Source: Excoecaria cochinchinensis
Lineage: Eukaryota; Streptophyta; Magnoliopsida; Malpighiales; Euphorbiaceae
Assembly: GCA_947683425.1 (NCBI GenBank)
Contig: CANTUQ010000307.1
Location: forward strand, 62,001-126,000
Reading direction: 5' to 3'
Length of the DNA stretch: 64,000 nt
A model generated the notes under the pieces. The model was not told where the DNA came from and did not search any database. It saw nothing but the letters and a program-made list of their open reading frames with translations. Position 1 is the first letter of the stretch. Every line of letters starts with the position of its first letter. This document shows, in pieces, positions 1 through 11,838 of the stretch. Made by a program: the position numbers and the translations under genes.

Positions 1-176
1 CATCGAGAATCGGCTTCGTCGGAGTCCGACGAATTTTTACGGACTTCCCTAGGGCTACCACTAGGGAAAATCACGAAAATCGAGAAATGGTAAAAAGTGG
101 TGAAATTTCTGATCCGGGTCCAATAATTCGGGAAAACTCGATTGGAATAGCTACTGGAAGCTTGCCGGTCTCAACG

Positions 177-343
177 CATCGAGAATCGGCTTCGTCGGAG
201 TCCGACGAATTTTTACGGATTTTCCTAGGGGTACCACTAGGGAAAATCGAGAAATCGTAAAAAGTGGTGAAATTTCTGATCCGGGTCCAATAATTCGGTA
301 AAACTCGATTGGAACAGCTACTGGAAGCTTGCCGGTCACAACG
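177..343. repeat. Representative 167-bp short monomer
   Basis: This copy lacks nine bases relative to the 176-bp form. In the long form, GAAAATCACGAAAATCGAG carries the motif GAAAATC twice, nine bases apart; here only one remains. The short form recurs at regular places in the higher-order units, for example two per 2,093-bp unit and four per 4,015-bp or 4,365-bp unit. It is therefore an old, inherited variant and not a repeated accident. Confidence 0.9.
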
Positions 344-1404
344 CATCGAGAATCGGCTTCGTCGGAGTCCGACGAATTTTTACGGATTTCCCTAGGGGCT
401 ACCACTAGGGAAAATCACGAAAATCGAGAAATCGTAAAAAGTGGTGAAATTTATGATCCGGGTCCAATAATTCGGGAAAACTCGATTGGAATAGCTATTG
501 GAATCTTTCCGGTCACAACGCATCGAGAATCGGCTTCGTCGGAGTCCGACGAATTTTTACGGACTTCCCAAGGGGTACCACTAGGGAAAATCACGAAAAT
601 CGAGAAATCGTAAAAAGTGGTGAAATTTCTGATCCGGGTCCAATAATTCGGGAAAACTCGATTGGAATAGCTACTGGAAGCTTGCCGGTCTCAACGCATC
701 GAGAATCGGCTTCGTCGGAGTCCGACGAATTTTTATGGATTTCCCTAGGGGTACCACTAGGGAAAATCGAGAAATCGTAAAAAGTGGTGAAATTTCTGAT
801 CCGGGTCCAATAATTCGGGAAAACTCGATTGGAATAGCTACTGGAAGCTTGCCGGTCACAACGCATCAAGAATCGGCTTCGTCGGAGTCCGACGAATTTT
901 GACGGATTTCCCTAGGGGTACCACTAGGGAAAATCACCAAAATCGAGAAATCGTAAAAAGTGGTGAAATTTCTGATCCGGGTCCAATAATTCGGGAAAAC
1001 TCGATTGGAATAGCTACTGGAAGCTTGCCGGTCACAACGCATCGAGAATCGGATTCGTCGGAGTCCGACGAATTTTGACGGATTTCCCTAGGGGTACCAC
1101 TAGAGAAAATCACCAAAATCGAGAAATCGTAAAAAGTGGTGAAATTTCTGATCCGGGTCCAATAATTCGGGAAAACTCGATTGGAATAGCTACTGGAAGC
1201 TTGCCGGTCACAACGCATTGAGAATCGGATTCGTCGGAGTCCGACGAATTTTGACGGATTTCCCTAGGGGTACCACTAGGGAAAATCACCAAAATCGAGA
1301 AATCGTAAAAAGTGGTGAAATTTCTGATCCGGGTCCAATAATTCGGGAAAACTCGATTGGAATAGCTACTGGAAGCTTGCCGGTCACAACGCATCGAGAA
1401 TCGG

Positions 1405-1425
1405 ATTCGTCGGAGTCCGACGAAT
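1405..1425. other. First dyad of the monomer (10-bp arms, 1-base centre)
   Basis: The arms ATTCGTCGGA and TCCGACGAAT are perfect reverse complements around a single G. The same dyad, with 9- or 10-bp arms depending on GCTTCG or GATTCG, is present in nearly every monomer of the window. Variants with GACTCC keep the pairing, since only the central base changes, while GAGTGC variants break one pair. It could extrude as a hairpin or be a protein-binding dyad; neither is shown by sequence alone. Confidence 0.85.
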
Positions 1426-1434
1426 TTTTACGGA

Positions 1435-1460
1435 TTTCCCTAGGGGTACCACTAGGGAAA
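1435..1460. other. Second dyad of the monomer (9-bp arms around GGTACC)
   Basis: TTTCCCTAG and CTAGGGAAA are perfect reverse complements separated by the 8 bases GGGTACCA, which hold the palindrome GGTACC. The element is seen in most monomers, with point variants such as TTTTCC, GGGCTACCA and GGTAACA. It is missing from the 148-bp deletion monomers. It lies 9 bases after the first dyad, giving two adjacent potential hairpins per repeat. The right edge of the retrotransposon scar falls exactly at its GGTACC core. Confidence 0.83.
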
Positions 1461-4015
1461 ATCACCAAAATCGAGAAATCGTAAAAAGTGGTGAAATTTC
1501 TGATCCGGGTCCAATAATTCGGGAAAACTCGATTGGAATAGCTACTGGAAGCTTGTCGGTCACAACGCATCGAGAATCTGCTTCGTCGGAGTCCGACGAA
1601 TTTTTACGGATTTCCCTAGGGGTACCACTAGGGAAAATCACCAAAATCGAGAAATCGTAAAAAGTGGTGAAATTTTTGATCCGGGTCCAATAATTCGGGA
1701 AAACTCGATTGGAATAGCTACTGGAAGCTTGCCGGTCACAACGCATCGAGAATCGGCTTCGTCGGACTCCGACGAATTTTGACGGATTTCCCTAGGGGTA
1801 ACACTAGGGAAAATCACCAAAATCGAGAAATCGTAAAAAGTGGTGAAATTTCTGATCCGGGTCCAATAATTCGGGAAAACTCGATTGGAATAGCTACTGG
1901 AAGCTTGCCGGTCACAACGCATCGAGAATCGGATTCGTCGGAGTCCGACGAATTTTGACGGATTTCCCTAGGGGTACCACTAGGGAAAATCACCAAAATC
2001 GAGAAATCGTAAAAAGTGGTGAAATTTCTGATCCGGGTCCAATAATTCGGGAAAACTCGATTGGAATAGCTACTGGAAGCTTGCCGGTCACAACGCATTG
2101 AGAATCGGATTCGTCGGAGTCCGACGAATTTTGACGGATTTCCCTAGGGGTACCACTAGGGAAAATCACCAAAATCGAGAAATCGTAAAAAGTGGTGAAA
2201 TTTCTGATCCGGGTCCAATAATTCGGGAAAACTCGATTGGAATAGCTACTGGAAGCTTGCCGGTCACAACGCATCGAGAATCGGATTCGTCGGAGTCCGA
2301 CGAATTTTTACGGATTTCCCTAGGGGTACCACTAGGGAAAATCACCAAAATCGAGAAATCGTAAAAAGTGGTGAAATTTCTGATCCGGGTCCAATAATTC
2401 GGGAAAACTCGATTGGAATAGCTACTGGAAGCTTGCCGGTCACAACGCATCGAGAATCTGCTTCGTCGGAGTCCGACGAATTTTTACGGATTTCCCTAGG
2501 GGTACCACTAGGGAAAATCACCAAAATCGAGAAATCGTAAAAAGTGGTGAAATTTTTGATCCGGGTCCAATAATTCGGGAAAACTCGATTGGAATAGCTA
2601 CTGGAATCTTGCCGGTCACAACGCATCGAGAATCGGCTTCGTCGGACTCCGACGAATTTTTACGGATTTCCCTAGGGGTACCACTAGGGAAAATCACGAA
2701 AATCGAGAAATCGTAAAAAGTGGTGAAATTTCTGATCCGGGTCCAATAATTTGGGAAAACTCGATTGGAATAGCTACTGGAAGCTTGCCGGTCTCAACGC
2801 ATCGAGAATCGGCTTCGTCGGAGTGCGACGAATTTTTACGGATTTTCCTAGGGGTACCACTAGGGAAAATCGAGAAATCGTAAAAAGTGGTGAAATTTCT
2901 GATCCGGGTCCAATAATTCGGGAAAACTCGATTGGAATAGCTACTGAAAGCTTGCCGGTCACAACGCATCGAGAATCGGCTTCGTCGGAGTCCGACGAAT
3001 TTTTACGGATTTCCCTAGGGGTACCACTAGGGAAAATCACCAAAATCGAGAAATCGTAAAAAGTGGTGAAATTTCTGATCCGTGTCCAATAATTCGAGAA
3101 AACTCGATTGGAATAGCTACTGGAAGCTTGCCGGTCACAACGCATCGAGAATCGGCTTCGTCGGAGTCCGACGAATTTTTACGGATTTCCCTAGGGGCTA
3201 CCACTAGGGAAAATCACCAAAATCGAGAAATCATAAAAAGTGGTGAAATTTCTTATCCGGGTCCAATAATTCGGGAAAACTCGATTGGAATAGCTACTGG
3301 AAGCTTGCCGGTCTCAACGCATCGAGAATCGGCTTCGTCGGAGTCCGACGAATTTTTACGGATTTCCCTAGGGGCTACCACTAGGGAAAATCACCAAAAT
3401 CGAGAAATCGTAAAAAGTGGTGAAATTTCTTATCCGGGTCCAATAATTCGGGAAAACTCGATTGGAATAGCTACTGGAAGCTTGCCGGTCTCAACGCATC
3501 GAGAATCGGCTTCGTCGGAGTCCGACGAATTTTTACGGATTTCCCTAGGGGTACCACTAGGAAAAATCGAGAAATCGTAAAAAGTGGTGAAATTTCTTAT
3601 CCGGGTCCAATAATTCGGGAAAACTCGATTGGAATAGCTACTGGAAGCTTGCCGGTCACAACGCATCGAGAATCGGCTTCGTCGGAGTCCGACGAATTTT
3701 TACGGATTTCCCTAGGGGTACCACTAGGGAAAATCACGAAAATCGAGAAATCGTAAAAAGTGATGAAATTTCTGATCCGGGTCCAATCATTCGGGAAAAC
3801 TCGATTGGAATAGCTACTGGAAGCTTGCCGGTCGCAACGCATCGAGAATCGGCTTCGTCGGAGTCCGACGAATTTTTACGGATTTCCCTAGGGGTACCAC
3901 TAGGGAAAATCACAAAAATCGAGAAATCGTAAAAAGTGGTGAAATTTCTGATCCGGGTCCAATAATTCGGGAAAACTCGATTGGAATAGCTATTGGAATC
4001 TTGCCGGTCACAACG

Positions 4016-7000
4016 CATCGAGAATCGGCTTCGTCGGAGTCCGACGAATTTTTACGGACTTCCCTAGGGCTACCACTAGGGAAAATCACGAAAATCGAGA
4101 AATGGTAAAAAGTGGTGAAATTTCTGATCCGGGTCCAATAATTCGGGAAAACTCGATTGGAATAGCTACTGGAAGCTTGCCGGTCTCAACGCATCGAGAA
4201 TCGGCTTCGTCGGAGTCCGACGAATTTTTACGGATTTTCCTAGGGGTACCACTAGGGAAAATCGAGAAATCGTAAAAAGTGGTGAAATTTCTGATCCGGG
4301 TCCAATAATTCGGTAAAACTCGATTGGAACAGCTACTGGAAGCTTGCCGGTCACAACGCATCGAGAATCGGCTTCGTCGGAGTCCGACGAATTTTTACGG
4401 ATTTCCCTAGGGGCTACCACTAGGGAAAATCACGAAAATCGAGAAATCGTAAAAAGTGGTGAAATTTATGATCCGGGTCCAATAATTCGGGAAAACTCGA
4501 TTGGAATAGCTATTGGAATCTTTCCGGTCACAACGCATCGAGAATCGGCTTCGTCGGAGTCCGACGAATTTTTACGGACTTCCCAAGGGGTACCACTAGG
4601 GAAAATCACGAAAATCGAGAAATCGTAAAAAGTGGTGAAATTTCTGATCCGGGTCCAATAATTCGGGAAAACTCGATTGGAATAGCTACTGGAAGCTTGC
4701 CGGTCTCAACGCATCGAGAATCGGCTTCGTCGGAGTCCGACGAATTTTTATGGATTTCCCTAGGGGTACCACTAGGGAAAATCGAGAAATCGTAAAAAGT
4801 GGTGAAATTTCTGATCCGGGTCCAATAATTCGGGAAAACTCGATTGGAATAGCTACTGGAAGCTTGCCGGTCACAACGCATCAAGAATCGGCTTCGTCGG
4901 AGTCCGACGAATTTTGACGGATTTCCCTAGGGGTACCACTAGGGAAAATCACCAAAATCGAGAAATCGTAAAAAGTGGTGAAATTTCTGATCCGGGTCCA
5001 ATAATTCGGGAAAACTCGATTGGAATAGCTACTGGAAGCTTGCCGGTCACAACGCATCGAGAATCGGATTCGTCGGAGTCCGACGAATTTTGACGGATTT
5101 CCCTAGGGGTACCACTAGAGAAAATCACCAAAATCGAGAAATCGTAAAAAGTGGTGAAATTTCTGATCCGGGTCCAATAATTCGGGAAAACTCGATTGGA
5201 ATAGCTACTGGAAGCTTGCCGGTCACAACGCATTGAGAATCGGATTCGTCGGAGTCCGACGAATTTTGACGGATTTCCCTAGGGGTACCACTAGGGAAAA
5301 TCACCAAAATCGAGAAATCGTAAAAAGTGGTGAAATTTCTGATCCGGGTCCAATAATTCGGGAAAACTCGATTGGAATAGCTACTGGAAGCTTGCCGGTC
5401 ACAACGCATCGAGAATCGGATTCGTCGGAGTCCGACGAATTTTTACGGATTTCCCTAGGGGTACCACTAGGGAAAATCACCAAAATCGAGAAATCGTAAA
5501 AAGTGGTGAAATTTCTGATCCGGGTCCAATAATTCGGGAAAACTCGATTGGAATAGCTACTGGAAGCTTGTCGGTCACAACGCATCGAGAATCTGCTTCG
5601 TCGGAGTCCGACGAATTTTTACGGATTTCCCTAGGGGTACCACTAGGGAAAATCACCAAAATCGAGAAATCGTAAAAAGTGGTGAAATTTTTGATCCGGG
5701 TCCAATAATTCGGGAAAACTCGATTGGAATAGCTACTGGAAGCTTGCCGGTCACAACGCATCGAGAATCGGCTTCGTCGGACTCCGACGAATTTTGACGG
5801 ATTTCCCTAGGGGTAACACTAGGGAAAATCACCAAAATCGAGAAATCGTAAAAAGTGGTGAAATTTCTGATCCGGGTCCAATAATTCGGGAAAACTCGAT
5901 TGGAATAGCTACTGGAAGCTTGCCGGTCACAACGCATCGAGAATCGGATTCGTCGGAGTCCGACGAATTTTGACGGATTTCCCTAGGGGTACCACTAGGG
6001 AAAATCACCAAAATCGAGAAATCGTAAAAAGTGGTGAAATTTCTGATCCGGGTCCAATAATTCGGGAAAACTCGATTGGAATAGCTACTGGAAGCTTGCC
6101 GGTCACAACGCATTGAGAATCGGATTCGTCGGAGTCCGACGAATTTTGACGGATTTCCCTAGGGGTACCACTAGGGAAAATCACCAAAATCGAGAAATCG
6201 TAAAAAGTGGTGAAATTTCTGATCCGGGTCCAATAATTCGGGAAAACTCGATTGGAATAGCTACTGGAAGCTTGCCGGTCACAACGCATCGAGAATCGGA
6301 TTCGTCGGAGTCCGACGAATTTTTACGGATTTCCCTAGGGGTACCACTAGGGAAAATCACCAAAATCGAGAAATCGTAAAAAGTGGTGAAATTTCTGATC
6401 CGGGTCCAATAATTCGGGAAAACTCGATTGGAATAGCTACTGGAAGCTTGCCGGTCACAACGCATCGAGAATCTGCTTCGTCGGAGTCCGACGAATTTTT
6501 ACGGATTTCCCTAGGGGTACCACTAGGGAAAATCACCAAAATCGAGAAATCGTAAAAAGTGGTGAAATTTTTGATCCGGGTCCAATAATTCGGGAAAACT
6601 CGATTGGAATAGCTACTGGAATCTTGCCGGTCACAACGCATCGAGAATCGGCTTCGTCGGACTCCGACGAATTTTTACGGATTTCCCTAGGGGTACCACT
6701 AGGGAAAATCACGAAAATCGAGAAATCGTAAAAAGTGGTGAAATTTCTGATCCGGGTCCAATAATTTGGGAAAACTCGATTGGAATAGCTACTGGAAGCT
6801 TGCCGGTCTCAACGCATCGAGAATCGGCTTCGTCGGAGTGCGACGAATTTTTACGGATTTTCCTAGGGGTACCACTAGGGAAAATCGAGAAATCGTAAAA
6901 AGTGGTGAAATTTCTGATCCGGGTCCAATAATTCGGGAAAACTCGATTGGAATAGCTACTGAAAGCTTGCCGGTCACAACGCATCGAGAATCGGCTTCGT

Positions 7001-7212
7001 CGGAGTCCGACGAATTTTTACGGATTTCCCTAGGGGTACCACTAGGGAAAATCACCAAAATCGAGAAATCGTAAAAAGTGGTGAAATTTCTGATCCGTGT
7101 CCAATAATTCGAGAAAACTCGATTGGAATAGCTACTGGAAGCTTGCCGGTCACAACGCATCGAGAATCGGCTTCGTCGGAGTCCGACGAATTTTTACGGA
7201 TTTCCCTAGGGG
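4016..7212. repeat. 23-monomer higher-order unit, copy 2 (3,197 bp matched)
   Basis: This matches 1-3197 at offset 4,015 with no difference noticed. The first clear mismatch is at 3198 (C) against 7213 (T), where the GGGGCTACC variant of copy 1 is replaced by GGGGTACC. Beyond that point the two copies follow different monomer orders, so the second unit is either truncated or overwritten by another block. The near-perfect identity implies a very recent duplication or conversion. Confidence 0.87.
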
Positions 7213-9984
7213 TACCACTAGGGAAAATCACGAAAATCGAGAAATCGTAAAAAGTGGTGAAATTTCTGATCCGGGTCCAATAATTCGGGAAAACTCGATT
7301 GGAATAGCTACTGGAAGCTTGCCGGTCTCAACGCATCGAGAATCGGCTTCGTCGGAGTGCGACGAATTTTTACGGATTTCCCTAGGGGTACCACTAGGGA
7401 AAATCGAGAAATCGTAAAAAGTGGTGAAATTTCTGATCCGGGTCCAATAATTCGGGAAAACTCGATTGGAATAGCTACTGGAATCTTGCCGGTCACAACG
7501 CATCGAGAATCGGCTTCGTCGGACTCCGACGAATTTTTACGGATTTCCCTAGGGGTACCACTAGGGAAAATCTCCAAAATCGAGAAATCGTAAAAAGTGG
7601 TGAAATTTCTGATCCGGGTCCAATAATTCGAGAAAACTCGATTGGAATAGCTACTGGAAGCTTGCCGGTCACAACGCATCGAGAATCGGCTTCGTCGGAG
7701 TCCGACGAATTTTTACGGATTTCCCTAAGGGTACCACTAGGGAAAATCACGAAAATCGAGAAATCGTAAAAAGTGATGAAATTTCTGATCCGGGTCCAAT
7801 AATTCGGGAAAACTCGATTGGAATAACTACTGGAAGCTTGCCGGTCACAACGCATCGAGAATCGGCTTCGTCGGAGTGCGACGAATTTTTACGGATTTCC
7901 CTAGGGGTACCACTAGGGAAAATCACGAAAATTGAGAAATCGTAAAAAGTGGTGAAATTTCTGATCCGGGTCCAATAATTCGGGAAAACTCGATTGGAAT
8001 AGCTACTGGAAGCTTGCCGATCACAACGCATCGAGAATCGGTTTCGTCGGAGTCCGACGAATTTTTACGGATTTCCCTAGGGGTACCACTAGGGAAAATC
8101 GAGAAATCGTAAAAAGTGGTGAAATTTCTGATCCGGGTCCAATAATTCGGGAAAACTCGATTGGAATAGCTACTGGAAGCTTGCCGGTCACAAAGCATCG
8201 AGAATCGGTTTCGTCGGAGTCCGACGAATTTTTACGGATTTCCCTAGGGGTACCACTAGGGAAAATCGAGAAATCGTAAAAAGTGGTGAAATTTCTGATC
8301 CGGGTCCAATAATTCGGGAAAACTCGATTGGAATAGCTACTGGAAGCTTTCCGGTCACAACGCATCGAGAATCGGCTTCGTCGGAGTCCGACGAATTTTT
8401 ACGGATTTCCCTAGGGGTACCACTAGGGAAAATCACCAAAATCGAGAAATCGTAAAAAGTGGTGAAATTTCTGATCCGGGTCCAATAATTCGGGAAAACT
8501 CGATTGGAATAGCTACTGGAATCTTGCCGGTCACAACGCATCGAGAATCGGCTTCGTCGGACTCCGACGAATTTTTACGGATTTCCCTAGGGGTACCACT
8601 AGGGAAAATTACGAAAATCGAGAAATCGTAAAAAGTGGTGAAATTTCTGATCCGGGTCCAATAATTCGGGAAAACTCGATTAGAATAGCTACTGGAAGCT
8701 TGCCGGTCTCAACGCATCGAGAATCGGCTTCGTCGGAGTCCTACGAATTTTTACGGATTTCCCTAGGGGTACCACTAGGAAAAATCGAGAAATCGTAAAA
8801 AGTGGTGAAATTTCTTATCCGGGTCCAATAATTCGGGAAAACTCGATTGGAATAGCTACTGGAAGCTTGCCGGTCACAACGCATCGAGAATCGGCTTCGT
8901 CGGAGTCCGACGAATTTTTACGGATTTTCCTAGGGGTACCACTAGGGAAAATCACGAAAATCGAGAAATCGTAAAAAGTGGTGAAATTTCTAATCCGGGT
9001 CCAATAAGTCGGGAAAACTCGATTGGAATAGCTACTGGAAGCTTGCCGGTCACAACGCATCGAGAATCGGCTTCGTCGGAGTCCGACGAATTTTTACGGA
9101 TTTCCCTAGGGGTACCACTAGGGAAAATCACCAAAATCGAGAAATCGTAAAAAGTGGTGAAATTTCTGATCCGGGTCCAATAATTCGGGAAAACTCGATT
9201 GGAATAGCTACTGGAAGCTTGCCGGTCACAACGCATCGAGAATCGGCTTCGTCGGAGTCCGACGAATTTTTACGGATTTCCCTAGGGGTACCACTAGGGA
9301 AAATCACGAAAATCGAGAAATCATAAAAAGTGGTGAAATTTCTGATCCGGGTCCAATAATTTGGGAAAACTCGATTGGAATAGCTACTGGAAGCTTGCCA
9401 GTCACAACGCATCGAGAATCGGCTTCGTCGGAGTCCGACGAATTTTTACGGATTTCCCTAGGGGTACCACTAGGGAAAATCACCAAAATTGAGAAATCGT
9501 AAAAAGTGGTGAAATTTCTGATCCGGGTCCAATAATTCGGGAAAACTCGATTGGAATAGCTACTGGAATCTTGCCGGTCACAACGCATTGAGAATCGGCT
9601 TCGTCGGACTCCGACGAATTTTTACGGATTTCCCTAGGGGTACCACTAGGGAAAATCGAGAAATCGTAAAAAGTGGTGAAATTTCTGATCCGGGTCCAAT
9701 AATTCGGGAAAACTCGATTGGAATAGCTACTGGAAGCTTGCCGGTCACAACGCATCGAGAATGGGCTTCATCGGAGTCCGACGAATTTTTACGGATTTCC
9801 CTAGGGGGTACCACTAGGGAAAATCGAGAAATCGTAAAAAGTGGTGAAATTTCTGATCCGGGTCCAATAATTCGGGAAAACTCGATTGGAATAGCTACTG
9901 GAAGCTTGCCGGTCACAACGCATCGAGAATCGGCTTCGTCGGAGTCCGACGATATTTTACGGATTTCCCTAGGGGTACCACTAT

Positions 9985-11239
9985 GGAAAATCACCAAAAT
10001 CGAGAAATCGTAAAAAGTGGTGAAATTTCTGATCCGGGTCCAATAATTCGGGAAAACTCGATTGGAATAGCTACTGGAAGCTTGCCGGTCACAACGCATC
10101 GACAATCTGCTTCGTCGGAGTCCGACGAATTTTTACGGATTTCCCTAGGGGTACCACTAGGGAAAATCACGAAAATCGAGAAATCGTAAAAAGTGGTGAA
10201 ATTTCTGATCCGGGTTCAATAATTCGGGAAAACTCGATTGGAATAGCTACTGGAAGCTTGCCGGTCTCAACGCATCGAGAATCGGCTTCGTCGGAGTGCG
10301 ACGAATTTTTACGGATTTCCCTAGGGGTACCACTATGGAAAATCGAGAAATCGTAAAAAGTGTTGAAATTTCTGATCCGGGTCCAATAATTCGGGAAAAC
10401 TCGATTGGAATAGCTACTGGAATCTTGCCGGTCACAACGCATCGAGAATCGGCTTCGTCGGAGTCCGACGAATTTTTACGGATTTCCCTAGGGGTACCAC
10501 TAGGGAAAATCACCAAAATCGAGAAATCGTAAAAAGTGGTGAAATTTCTGATCCGGGTCCAATAATTCGAGAAAACTCGATTGGAATAGCTACTGGAAGC
10601 TTGCCGGTCACAACGCATCGAGAATCGGCTTCCTCGGAGTCCGACGAATTTTTACGGATTTCCCTAGGGGTACCACTAGGGAAAATCACGAAAATCGAGA
10701 AATCGTAAAAAGTGGTGAAATTTCTGATCCGGGTCCAATAATTCGGGAAAACTCGATTGTAATAGCTACTGGAAGCTTGCCGGTCACAACGCATCGAAAA
10801 TCGGCTTCGTCGGAGTCCGACGAATTTTTACGGATTTCCCTAGGGGTACCACTAGGGAAAATCACGAAAATCGAGAAATCGTAAAAAGTGGTGAAATTTC
10901 TGATCCGGGTCCAATAATTCGGGAAAACTCGATTGGAATAGCTATTGGAATCTTGCCGGTCACAACGAATCGAGAATCGGCTTCGTCGGAGTCCGACGAA
11001 TTTTTACGGACTTCCCTAGGGGTACCACTAGGGAAAATCACGAAAATCGAGATATCGTAAAAAGTGGTGAAATTTCTGATCCGGGTCCAATAATTCGGGA
11101 AAACTCGATTGGAATAGCTACTGAAAGCTTGCCGGTCACAACGCATCGAGAATCGGCTTCGTCGGAGTCCGACGAATTTTTACGGATTTCCCTAGGGGTA
11201 CCACTAGGGAAAATCACGAAAATCGAGAAATCGTAAAAA
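9985..11239. repeat. 1,255-bp shared block, copy 1 (offset 6,422)
   Basis: This block recurs at 16407-17661. The flanking mismatches are at 9984 (CTATGG against CTAGGG) and 11240 (AAAAAG against AAAAAT). Shared rare variants inside include CGACAATCTGC, GGGTTCAATAAT, GTGTTGAAATT, TTCCTCGGAGTCC and CGAGATATCG. The offset equals 37 monomers less ten short forms, so both copies stay in register with the array. Confidence 0.85.
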
Positions 11240-11838
11240 GTGGTGAAATTTCTGATCCGGGTCCAATAATTCGAGAAAACTCGATTGGAATAGCTACTGG
11301 AAGCTTGCCGGTCACAACGCATCGAGAATCGGCTTCGTCGGAGTCCGACGAATTTTTACGGATTTCCCTAGGGGTACCACTAGGGAAAATCACGAAAATC
11401 GAGAAATCATAAAATGTGGTGAAATTTCTGATCCGGGTCCAATAATTCAGGAAAACTCGATTGGAATAGCTACTGGAAGCTTGCCGGTCTCAACGCATCG
11501 AGAATCGGCTTCGTCCGAGTGCGACAAATTTTTACGGATTTCCCTAGGGGTACCACTAGGGAAAATCGAGAAATCGTAAAAAGTGTTGAAATTTCTGATC
11601 CGGGTCCAATAATTCGGGAAAACTCGATTGGAATAGCTACTGAAAGCTTGCCGGTCACAACGCATCGAGAATCGGCTTCGTCGGAGTCCGACGAATTTTT
11701 ACGGATTTCCCTAGTGGTACCACTAGGAAAAATCACCAAAATCAAGAAATCGTAAAAAGTGGTGAAATTTCTGATCCGGGTCCAATAATTCGAGAAAACT
11801 CGATTGGAATAGCTACTGGAAGCTTGCCGGTCACAACG

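Larger units (their letters stand above)
1392..1567. repeat. Representative full-length 176-bp monomer
   Basis: This copy shows the standard length and parts of the monomer. In order it has the CATCGAGAATCGG start, a 21-bp dyad at 1405-1425 centred on GTCGGAGTCCGAC, an inverted repeat at 1435-1460 around GGTACC, an A-rich part with GAAAATC repeats and TAAAAAGTGG, the GATCCGGGTCCAATAATTCG segment, and the AAGCTTGCCGGTC end (here in the TGTCGGTC variant). The choice of first base is a convention; the circular monomer has no natural start. Confidence 0.93.
1..4015. repeat. 23-monomer higher-order unit, 4,015 bp, copy 1
   Basis: The sequence from base 1 recurs from base 4016 with the same order of variant monomers. 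Arithmetic fits 23 monomers: 23 x 176 minus four 9-bp short forms plus three single-base insertions (GGGGCTACC) equals 4,015. Diagnostic shared oddities include GGACTTCCCTAGGGCTACC, GAAATGGTAAAAAG and GACTTCCCAAGGGG. The unit probably started upstream of the window, so its left limit here is only the window edge. Confidence 0.88.

Noticed and set aside
1435..1460. CCCTAG/CTAGGG as telomere-like repeats
   Set aside because: Plant telomere repeats are CCCTAAA in tandem; here CCCTAG occurs once per arm of an inverted repeat.
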